Shown: positions 27,530-35,170 of the stretch, in pieces | Position numbering within the stretch: position 1 is the stretch's first letter | Layout: every line of letters begins with the position of its first letter | Assembly: GCA_001797275.1 (NCBI GenBank) | Contig: MGOY01000024.1 | Location: 33,389-97,388, forward strand | Direction of reading: 5' to 3' | DNA length: 64,000 nucleotides | Origin: Clostridiales bacterium GWF2_38_85 | GTDB lineage: Bacteria > Bacillota > Clostridia > Oscillospirales > CAG-382 | Made by a program: the position numbers and the translations under genes | The notes under the pieces: generated by a model | Seen by the model: only the letters and a program-made list of their open reading frames with translations | What the model was told of the DNA's origin: nothing | Database searches by the model: none

Positions 27530-30118
27530 ATGGCATTAATAAAGATAACCGATATAACAGCTCAGCTTGATATATCTTCGCGCAGTCTCCGTTACTATGA
27601 ACAAATGAGTCTTATACAAAGCATCCGTCCTAAATTTGAAAAGTATCGTTATTTTGATGACGAAAACATCGAACGGCTGAAGCAAATTATTGTGCTTCGT
27701 AAAATGCAAATTCCAATTAAGGATATAATCCGGATATATGAAAGTCATGATATGAGTGTTGTCGTTGAAACATTCGTTAACCGGATAAACGCCATCGAAG
27801 ATGAAATTAACGCACTTTCTGAAATGAAACGCATAACAAATGAGTTTTTGCAAACGATGCTAAAAAATGGCATCAAAAAGATATCATCTCTACCTCTGCT
27901 TTATGAAGAAATGGACAAGCAGTTGGAGGTACTAGAAGAACATAAACCGGTAACATATGAGGGACTTTCAGCTGTATCAGAAAAACTAAAAAATGAAATT
28001 GAAGTATTTATCATAGAGCTTCCGCAAATGCGAATGCTGTCTTCCAAACAAAAAGATAACAGTCTGTCCGATGTAGAAGGTTTTACCGATTGGATGGAAT
28101 TACATAATATACCTCGCAGTCTTCCGGGTAGCCACGAATTATTCGAGTATCAGGACAATAAAGACGATACGATTATAATTCGTAGGATAGATAATAATTT
28201 TATAAATGACAGTCCATATATTGATATTATTTTTAATGGAGGATTATTTGCTGTTGGCAGTGTATTTGTAGATGAAGATATTGGGGCATTCCACTTTAAT
28301 ATGATGAAAAGTCTCGATAATAACTTATATTATAAAGTGGATTATCAACACGACGGTAATCTGCGTCACGAATCGTTACTAGAATCTGTGTTGTCACCGG
28401 ATGAGAAACGGGAAAAGGTTAATATATTCCTTGCGGTAAAAAAACGAATGCCAGAAGTCTCACTTTATGAATCTAATGAACAAATCAAAAATATTACGGT
28501 AGATGAAATCGAAAAACTTAATCCAATTCTGTGGACAAAAGAATTTTCTATTGATGATGAAATTGTACATATGCAACCAGGTAAAAGCATACCAACGGGC
28601 ATAACAGTACACTATCCATTACGGGTAGATATTGATTTCCGAATAGATGATGAAAAAATGCCGCAATACAGCGGTGCAGGACGAGGGATTCCATGCGTTC
28701 TTTTTGAATATGGTGATGAATATTACGGCGTAAATATGGACGATAATTCCCATACTTGGTTATATAGAGAAGCAATAGCATTTACGCAACCAATAATTAA
28801 AAATAAATATAATTATCCGCAACTTGGTAAGATAAACATACCCGATTATAACCGGTTGACATGGATTATCGGTGCAAAACATTTTGCTGTTATATTAAAT
28901 GATGAAGTACGTTATTGCGGGATAAACTTTCCGTATATGAAAATGGTTTTAACACAGCAAATTCCACATGAAATCATGGTCAATACACGGCAGGGTGAAT
29001 ATAAAGTATTCTTTAAAAATATTTCTGTTTCACAATTAAAAATGCCGTTAAAGAAAAATATAAAAAAAGGAGTAATTAGAATGGTTACAAGGCAAAGCAA
29101 CAACATACTCCCGGATATCCGCGAAATCGTTGATGGAGGAAAAGGTGAAAATTATACATTTGCCGATTGCATGGCGTTCCTTATGGAAAGATCGGGGCGA
29201 CCGGATATCGGTTATTGGGTCTTCGTCGGGATTACCGGCGACAGCGTGACACAGATATATAATAAAAATAATGCGTTATACCGCGACAATGCGTCACAGT
29301 ATCTCGTCGGTCCTAAACATGTCAAGCATGTTTTCGATGCGATAGGTTATGAATATACATATATCACCGCCGAGCAGATAAACGCAAACAAAACAATGTA
29401 TTTGCAAACGTTGATGGCTTATATTGATAATGGCGTTCCCGTCATAGCTACGGAAGATGTAAGGCAAGGAATAAAAGCGGGGAGCGAAGAATGTAACCAA
29501 TTTTTAATTGTGGGATACGAAGACAACGGTAAAACATTATTGGTTCATTTAAATGATCCGAACAAAATCAAAAAATACGAAACAACAAACATAATAAATC
29601 AAGATTGGATTTTTGTAGGTGAAAAGAAATACGATGTTCCAATTAATGATATTTTAAAAAATGCAGTCTTTAAAATGAAACATTGGCTCACGCTCCCCGA
29701 ACAGGACGGCGTGTGTTTCGGTGCGATGGCGTTCCGCGCGTGGGCGGATGATATAGAAAACGGTCGTTATGACGATGATATTAGCCTGTGGGGCAATTAT
29801 ACCTGCTATATATGTAATTTGTCATCAAACGCCGCGAACGCCGGTGTTGAACCGGATTTCATAAGGCGATTTGCCGAGGTATATCCTGAATACACGGAAA
29901 TGTATCAAAAAATAACTGCGCAATACAAAAAATTGAGCAACGGTCCCGGACAAACATGGAAGGAACTCGAAGACCTCAGCGGAGGATTTAATGTAAAATA
30001 TGAAGCCTTGCGCAATAAAGAAAACCGCGTAAAAATTGCCGCCGAACTCCGCAAGGCCGGAGAAGTATTGGACGAGGTCGTGCGGATATTAAATGAATAT
30101 CTGCCGGAGGCCAAATAA
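27530..30118 (+). CDS. MerR regulator-laminin-G-like-C39-like fusion protein
   Basis: 862 residues. Residues 1-110 are a MerR DNA-binding domain with coiled coil (SRSLRYYEQMSLIQSIRP, VLRKMQIPIKDIIRIYESHD). Residues 120-320 are a sensor-like region I place only loosely near GyrI. Residues 340-515 resemble the laminin-G-like half of the 44259 protein (RVDIDFRIDDEKMPQ, LTWIIGAKHFAVILNDEVRY). Residues 518-862 are a C39-like plus helical domain (YTFADCMAFLMERSG, GVPVIATEDVRQG, FLIVGYEDNGKTLLVHL). An in-frame ATG at 29081 has its own ribosome site. The MerR promoter at 27467 fits autoregulation. Confidence 0.7.
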   Translation: MALIKITDITAQLDISSRSLRYYEQMSLIQSIRPKFEKYRYFDDENIERLKQIIVLRKMQIPIKDIIRIYESHDMSVVVETFVNRINAIEDEINALSEMKRITNEFLQTMLKNGIKKISSLPLLYEEMDKQLEVLEEHKPVTYEGLSAVSEKLKNEIEVFIIELPQMRMLSSKQKDNSLSDVEGFTDWMELHNIPRSLPGSHELFEYQDNKDDTIIIRRIDNNFINDSPYIDIIFNGGLFAVGSVFVDEDIGAFHFNMMKSLDNNLYYKVDYQHDGNLRHESLLESVLSPDEKREKVNIFLAVKKRMPEVSLYESNEQIKNITVDEIEKLNPILWTKEFSIDDEIVHMQPGKSIPTGITVHYPLRVDIDFRIDDEKMPQYSGAGRGIPCVLFEYGDEYYGVNMDDNSHTWLYREAIAFTQPIIKNKYNYPQLGKINIPDYNRLTWIIGAKHFAVILNDEVRYCGINFPYMKMVLTQQIPHEIMVNTRQGEYKVFFKNISVSQLKMPLKKNIKKGVIRMVTRQSNNILPDIREIVDGGKGENYTFADCMAFLMERSGRPDIGYWVFVGITGDSVTQIYNKNNALYRDNASQYLVGPKHVKHVFDAIGYEYTYITAEQINANKTMYLQTLMAYIDNGVPVIATEDVRQGIKAGSEECNQFLIVGYEDNGKTLLVHLNDPNKIKKYETTNIINQDWIFVGEKKYDVPINDILKNAVFKMKHWLTLPEQDGVCFGAMAFRAWADDIENGRYDDDISLWGNYTCYICNLSSNAANAGVEPDFIRRFAEVYPEYTEMYQKITAQYKKLSNGPGQTWKELEDLSGGFNVKYEALRNKENRVKIAAELRKAGEVLDEVVRILNEYLPEAK
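29068..29083 (+). promoter_or_regulatory. Internal ribosome binding site and start codon
   Basis: AGGAG stands 8 nt before an in-frame ATG (29081) exactly at the junction between the laminin-G-like and C39-like parts of the 27530 protein. It could yield a separate protein of about 345 residues, or be a relic of two genes that fused. Confidence 0.6.
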
Positions 30119-30119
30119 C

Positions 30120-30602
30120 ATGCTTACACATCGTACCATGCTCCCGAGCGCATTGAAGCTCGAAGTTGCGCCGGAAGAGATAATTAACACCATTGATGAC
30201 CCTGTCGGGAAAAAAATCACCACAGCGATATTTAATGCTTTTATTTCGAATAAATTACGATACAAAGCTACGGCGCAATGGCATCCTAAAGATTCCGTCG
30301 AACCAAAAGGATATACCGTACATTTTATTATTAAAGGTGGCAAAGACGCTGTTATCATATGTACACGCAATTTCGGCGGCGTTCAGCTACGCATAAAAAA
30401 CTGGAATACCTTTGATAAATTGGATGAATACAGTGAAAACATCCGAAATAATATCCTGAACGGAAAGCCCTGTCAACGCTGTACTCCCGACGGTGGTAAA
30501 TTTATGGGACACGGTGAATATGTATTTGTTTATCACGGTAAAGAATACCGCAAATGCCAGATGCTGTGCGGTAATTTTAAATTGCGTAATAACCGACGAT
30601 GA
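30120..30602 (+). CDS. Short protein with cysteine-rich tail
   Basis: 160 residues from the ATG at 30120 (GGAGG upstream, overlapping the end of the 27530 gene). The body (GYTVHFIIKGGKDAVIICT, GGVQLRIKNW) is beta-rich. The end NGKPCQRCTPDGGKF then YHGKEYRKCQMLC carries the Cys-tail pattern (CxxC...Y.GKxYxxC) also seen in the 39290-39899 remnant and, more loosely, in the 38162 and 42456 proteins. Zinc binding is plausible. It is probably translated from the same mRNA as the MerR fusion. Confidence 0.6.
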   Translation: MLTHRTMLPSALKLEVAPEEIINTIDDPVGKKITTAIFNAFISNKLRYKATAQWHPKDSVEPKGYTVHFIIKGGKDAVIICTRNFGGVQLRIKNWNTFDKLDEYSENIRNNILNGKPCQRCTPDGGKFMGHGEYVFVYHGKEYRKCQMLCGNFKLRNNRR

Positions 30603-30687
30603 TTTTAATTCATTAATGGACATTATCTACCGTGAAATCGCTTTTGCAGAAATAAAAGTAAAATTATAAACATATATTTTTAACTCT

Positions 30688-30727
30688 AAAGCAATTAACG
30701 TAATTTAAACGTTGATTGCTTTTTTTA
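30688..30727 (+). terminator. Terminator of the MerR fusion operon
   Basis: AAGCAATTAACG pairs with CGTTGATTGCTT (one mismatch) and is followed by a T-rich run. It separates the MerR unit from the rightward AraC cluster. Confidence 0.8.
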
Positions 30728-30826
30728 TAAAATCATGCTAATATAAAAATAATTGATTTTGTTTTTATACTTTATTATCAAGAATAGAAATATAAAATTG
30801 CCGGATTAATCACGGGGGAAAGTTAA

Positions 30827-32086
30827 TTGAACAGCCTTTTTAAGTACATTGAAAATAATCTGCCGTCTGAGCTGGACGCCGGATCGCTTTCCCGCGCCGG
30901 TTATGTTTCACATGCACAATTATATCGGGATTTTTACAATCTGACCGGACACTCTGTAAAAGAATATATCCGCAAACGGCGGCTGTCAAATGCTCTGGCG
31001 TTGATCAAAGCTTCGTGCTCCCCGCTTGCGGATATCGCATACCAATGCGGTTATTCTTCTCAGCAGACCTTCTGCCGGGCAGTGAAACAAACACTCGGCA
31101 TGACGCCGCTTAAATATAAAGACGGCGATATGTATTATTTTTATCCGCCGTATGACGGCGAACCCGTACAAAACGCCGCATTCTGCGGCGCGGTAACATT
31201 GACAAGCAAAACCATCCCTCAAACGGTCTGTCTCCGGTTTTATCATTCGAGCATAAAATATATTGAAAATAAGGCGATAAACACTTTTCTAAAACTGTTT
31301 CCCGATTATAACGGACGAATCTTCGGCAGAAACGGTAAACAGAACGGCAGCCGGTTTTGTTATGAATTGTATCTGACAGATGTAGATCAGGATTATACCG
31401 TATTGAAAGATTACGGTTATAAATTATCTAAAATAACCGCACCGTTTACCGCCACATTCGCCTCATCGACCGTTAAAAACGACGAGGATAAAATCAATGC
31501 CGCTTGGAATTATCTGTACCACACTTGGCTGCAGAACAGTATGTTTGAATACACTAACGATCCGTATTACGAAGAATACATATTAAAGGGCGGTAGCCCG
31601 TTAAAATTAAAGTTATACCTCCCCATCAAAAAACGCGCGGACGAAACGAAAATCACCTTGATAAACGATCCCGGACTATGCTTTATCATAACAAAAGCCA
31701 AAGGATATAACGCAGAAAAGATCGCATCCAAAACCGTGATCGATTACTTATCGGAGAATTATCCGTACATAGTTAAAACATCGAAAGAATTTTATCTGCG
31801 TAAAGAAATATATTCCTGCGTCTGCGGCGTAAAAATCAATTCCGAGCTGCGGATCAAGGATGTTGATAATGTTGAAAACATGACCACTAATAAAGGAAGT
31901 TATCTCATGCTGACAAGCAGTGTTATGGGTGACTATGACCGGTATGCCAATCTGCTGCTTTCCTTTGCTCACGATAATGGCATGATCGCCGATAAACGAG
32001 ATATTTTCTCGGTTTACGATGCGAAAGAGAGCTTCGAAAACCCAAAAATCCGGATGTATTGTCCCGTAAATTTTGAGACAAAATGA
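30827..32086 (+). CDS. AraC-family regulator with GyrI-like C-terminal region
   Basis: 419 residues from a TTG with GGGGGAAAG upstream. Residues 1-100 are the AraC DNA-binding domain (YVSHAQLYRDFYNLTGHSV, IAYQCGYSSQQTFCRAV, LGMTPLKYKD). Residues 125-419 are two GyrI-like halves sharing GRIFGRNGKQNGSRFCYEL and WNYLYHTWLQNSMFE with the 25303 protein. It leads the rightward cluster 32151-37465. The two AraC proteins are diverged paralogues on opposite strands, each heading PESYSP-segment genes. Confidence 0.85.
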   Translation: MNSLFKYIENNLPSELDAGSLSRAGYVSHAQLYRDFYNLTGHSVKEYIRKRRLSNALALIKASCSPLADIAYQCGYSSQQTFCRAVKQTLGMTPLKYKDGDMYYFYPPYDGEPVQNAAFCGAVTLTSKTIPQTVCLRFYHSSIKYIENKAINTFLKLFPDYNGRIFGRNGKQNGSRFCYELYLTDVDQDYTVLKDYGYKLSKITAPFTATFASSTVKNDEDKINAAWNYLYHTWLQNSMFEYTNDPYYEEYILKGGSPLKLKLYLPIKKRADETKITLINDPGLCFIITKAKGYNAEKIASKTVIDYLSENYPYIVKTSKEFYLRKEIYSCVCGVKINSELRIKDVDNVENMTTNKGSYLMLTSSVMGDYDRYANLLLSFAHDNGMIADKRDIFSVYDAKESFENPKIRMYCPVNFETK

Positions 32087-32150
32087 TAATACAAGAAGTG
32101 TGAAAGCCTGATAAAATGGACTCATCCAAATTAAAAGGAGAGAAAAAACG

Positions 32151-32780
32151 ATGAGCGAACCTATTAAAAAGCCAAATCAAATTCCAGAGAGTTATAGCCC
32201 GACAAAACCACTGATTATGAGCATGGTACAAAAGATAACGGAGTTGTCTCCAGAAATTCCGGCAATAGAAGTGTATCAGGCTCACCGCGAGCAGTATCAA
32301 GTGCTTGGTATTGAAAATAAAACACCCAACGGAACCGTTGGCGATTGGGGTGCTTGCTGGAATGTGTTTCTCAATTCAAATGCAAGAAATATTGTTGAAT
32401 TTCTAAGAACGGAAAAATCAACATTTCTCGGCGTGTTCTGTCAATCAGATACTGGATATTATAATTATCTTATAGGCGGGGTTGTTTCGGATGTTTCGGA
32501 AACTCCGGAAGGAATGTTTTTAGCCAATTTTCCTGCTGCTGACTTTATAGTAGTTACGCATGAATGGATGCCGTCAATTGATGAAGCCGAACAACAGGTC
32601 GGGCGTATTGTTGGTTATGCGCATGGGAGTGAACTTCAATTACCAGACGGATATATAAAATATAACGCTCCTCCCAGTCCAATTATGTTTATTGAAAGTT
32701 ATAACTACGAATTTGATAATAATCGCTTCCGATTTGAGGTTTGGTTTCCGATTAGGGACAAAGGAGGAGAAATAAAATGA
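32151..32780 (+). CDS. PESYSP-segment protein with GyrI-like domain
   Basis: 209 residues. Start MSEPIKKPNQIPESYSPTKP, then a GyrI-like domain (HREQYQVLGIENKTPNGTV, TFLGVFCQSDTGYYNYLIG, GMFLANFPAADFIVVTHEW, IDEAEQQVGRIVGYAHG). It is very close to the 23539 protein throughout, so the pair is duplicated between the clusters. GyrI-like domains bind diverse cytosolic ligands, here unknown. GGAG precedes the ATG, and the stop overlaps the next start by 4 nt. Confidence 0.75.
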   Translation: MSEPIKKPNQIPESYSPTKPLIMSMVQKITELSPEIPAIEVYQAHREQYQVLGIENKTPNGTVGDWGACWNVFLNSNARNIVEFLRTEKSTFLGVFCQSDTGYYNYLIGGVVSDVSETPEGMFLANFPAADFIVVTHEWMPSIDEAEQQVGRIVGYAHGSELQLPDGYIKYNAPPSPIMFIESYNYEFDNNRFRFEVWFPIRDKGGEIK

Positions 32781-33433
32781 GCAAACCGAATAAAAACCGA
32801 ACCACAACCCCGGAAAGCTATCACCCTAAAACACCCGAGATTGTGAACATGATGAAAAAAGCGAGTGAAATCAAAATAAAAAGCATCGAAGATATGCGTG
32901 CGAATGTCAATGAAGTGGAAATTTTAAAGATGCCGCAAATGAAATTAATCGGACGCGAAACACGCCTCGGTGGACGTGGCGGATTTCTCAAAGGAAAGGA
33001 TAAGGAAATATGGGAGACTATACTTGAAGACGGTTCATTTGATACTATACAGAAACTTCCGTATATTATCCCAAAATCGTTCATGGCTTGGACCGGTAAT
33101 TATACAAATGAAGATGGTACTTTCGCTTATATTATTGGTAAGTTTGTCCCGATGGATACTCCTGTGCCCAGAGGATTTACTGCACGTCTTCTCCCCGAAA
33201 CTTTAGTTGCAAAAGGTATATATGGTCAAGGATATTCAATGATAGATATTTATAAAAACTGGGGTTATACTCAAAATTATGATCTTTTCGGCTGGAATGC
33301 CGAACTTATATTTGATGATGATCCGGATGAACACGATTGGCTTAATTTTTGCGAACAAAAATTATGGACAAATTTATCGCCTGTTAAAAAAGTTGATATC
33401 GAAAACAAAGGGAAAGGTACTACAAATGAGTGA
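32777..33433 (+). CDS. PESYSP-segment protein with diverged GyrI-like domain
   Basis: 218 residues. The first 25 residues are a diverged form of the shared segment (NRTTTPESYHPKTPEIVNM). GyrI-like elements follow: VEILKMPQMKLIGRETRLGG, FAYIIGKFVPMDTPVPRGF, TARLLPETLVAKGIYGQGY. The ligand pocket differs from that of the 32151 protein. The ATG overlaps the previous stop by 4 nt and its own stop overlaps the next start, so the GyrI genes are tightly coupled. No counterpart was seen in the leftward cluster. Confidence 0.7.
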   Translation: MSKPNKNRTTTPESYHPKTPEIVNMMKKASEIKIKSIEDMRANVNEVEILKMPQMKLIGRETRLGGRGGFLKGKDKEIWETILEDGSFDTIQKLPYIIPKSFMAWTGNYTNEDGTFAYIIGKFVPMDTPVPRGFTARLLPETLVAKGIYGQGYSMIDIYKNWGYTQNYDLFGWNAELIFDDDPDEHDWLNFCEQKLWTNLSPVKKVDIENKGKGTTNE

Positions 33434-34043
33434 ATCAATGAAAAAGCCGAATCAAACACCGGAGAGCTATAGTCCTGTGAAACCGGAAATTTTGTGCGAA
33501 ATAGAAGAAAAGCAAAAAACTGTCCTGCCGATAAAACCGTTTGTCCGCTTTAACACTGTCACATTGATAACGCTGGATGAAGAAATCAAAGTGGTTGGTT
33601 TGAGTTATGAAAAATGCCGCCAAACAGGTTCTGTCGCGCTTGGTTCAAAATTTGATCTATATAGCGGTGACAAAATAACATTACAAGAAAATGTAATTAA
33701 CGTAAAACAACCGGAAATCAAGCGCGCTGTTTGGGCTAACGGAGATTTACTGTTTGGTAAAGAAGTGACCGATATAAACGGTCAGGATGAAATATACGCA
33801 TCTATAACAATTCCTACAGGAAGATATCTAAAAGTTTCATGGAACGCGGAAAACTTTGATGAATTGGTGATGGAAGCGATGGAAAAATCATGGGAAAGAG
33901 CCGGAGCAGCAGCGTTTCTTGAAGAGAACGGCTTGTGTATAGCCGGAATGGGCATAGAAACATATCCGCAGGATAAAGTTTATGGCTCGGAAACGAATTA
34001 TCCTGAAATGTACACTTTGCACGCTGTAAAAGATAAGGAGTAA
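33426..34043 (+). CDS. PESYSP-segment protein with GyrI-like domain
   Basis: 205 residues from the ATG at 33426, which overlaps the previous stop; longer in-frame starts lie inside the upstream gene. MSESMKKPNQTPESYSPVKP is the shared segment. The rest has GyrI-like order (VRFNTVTLITLDEEIKVVGL, EIYASITIPTGRYLKVSW, AGMGIETYPQD). It is the third adjacent GyrI-type gene of the rightward cluster. Confidence 0.65.
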   Translation: MSESMKKPNQTPESYSPVKPEILCEIEEKQKTVLPIKPFVRFNTVTLITLDEEIKVVGLSYEKCRQTGSVALGSKFDLYSGDKITLQENVINVKQPEIKRAVWANGDLLFGKEVTDINGQDEIYASITIPTGRYLKVSWNAENFDELVMEAMEKSWERAGAAAFLEENGLCIAGMGIETYPQDKVYGSETNYPEMYTLHAVKDKE

Positions 34044-34066
34044 TAATTATGAATGAACCATAAAAA

Positions 34067-35167
34067 ATGCCGAATCAGATACCTGAAAGTTATAGTCCTA
34101 AAAAGCCAGAAATTATAAGCTTGTTTGAGCAGAAGAAAAGTAGAGTTATTACAGATGGAAACTTAACTTACATTGACGGTGTTCCTCTTCTCGGAGAGGA
34201 TATTCCGTGGCGCAACTGTACTTATAGCGACTGTATGACGTTGTTGCTGAACACATTGGGTATTAAAACATCATACGAGCAGGTTATAGGACTGTCCGGT
34301 TCCTGTTACCGCGCAAGCATGATATATGGATGGGACCCCGGCTCCAGTATACTAGATATCATAGACGCTCACTTAGGGTTGGGTACACGCGGTAATGCGA
34401 ACCGTTTTTATGGGATCGATTCATATTCGATTGACAATAAAGATGCCGGCGAAAAACAATTTGTAAAATCTATCGACGCAGGCATACCGGTCTTAATTTT
34501 AGGGGGCAAATTACTCCCGGAATGGAGCATTTTATTGGGATATGAAGCTACAACAGACGGTATGAAATACTTCGGCCGGACATATTTTGACTGGATGGCT
34601 TCAGAAAATAATGAAATGTTTTTTACTGAAAACCGTTATGTTCTTCTCGATAGATACCCGAAAAATTCCGAATGGAATATATTTTTTGATAAACCCTGTA
34701 AACCAACGCCTGCGTTAGATGCGTTAAAAATCTCGCTTGAAACATGCCTTAAAATGTTCGTGCCCCACGACAAGTTCGGTTATGGTGCTTATGAGCAGAT
34801 GATTACAGGATTTAAAAATAACAAATATAATTCTGATTTTAGGGGTGATGGTAACGGTGTTATTAACAATATTATCTTCAATTTGATTGATGCTCGACGA
34901 GCGGCATATATATACCTGAACGAAAGCGCCGGATTACTCATGGGTGTAAACAAAATAAAACTGTTGGCTGTTTCATCGATATACAAGGATATGTTCGATA
35001 CGCTGCAAAGTGTTGTACCATATGAAGAGCTATGTCATAATTTCGATCAGAGCACAATGACCGAAGAGACGCGCAAAAAATTCGTCGATGCGCTGTGCAA
35101 GTGCAAAGAAATGGAATATCAAGTGCATAAGATTGTAAAAGAAATACTTGATAATTGGAAGGAATAA
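34067..35167 (+). CDS. PESYSP-segment BtrH-like protein, normal start interrupted
   Basis: 366 residues from an ATG at 34067. The ancestral ATG is at 34049 (GGAG upstream), but its fifth codon is TAA (MNEP, stop, KMPNQIPESYSPKK), so translation must restart or the protein is lost. The body is nearly the same as the 24162 protein: WRNCTYSDCMTLLLNTLGI, IGLSGSCYRASMIYGWDPG, WSILLGYEATTDGMKYFG. The expected His of an active C39 protease is absent as in its twin. The gene is otherwise intact, which suggests a recent mutation or a genuine restart. Confidence 0.65.
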   Translation: MPNQIPESYSPKKPEIISLFEQKKSRVITDGNLTYIDGVPLLGEDIPWRNCTYSDCMTLLLNTLGIKTSYEQVIGLSGSCYRASMIYGWDPGSSILDIIDAHLGLGTRGNANRFYGIDSYSIDNKDAGEKQFVKSIDAGIPVLILGGKLLPEWSILLGYEATTDGMKYFGRTYFDWMASENNEMFFTENRYVLLDRYPKNSEWNIFFDKPCKPTPALDALKISLETCLKMFVPHDKFGYGAYEQMITGFKNNKYNSDFRGDGNGVINNIIFNLIDARRAAYIYLNESAGLLMGVNKIKLLAVSSIYKDMFDTLQSVVPYEELCHNFDQSTMTEETRKKFVDALCKCKEMEYQVHKIVKEILDNWKE

Positions 35168-35170
35168 CAA

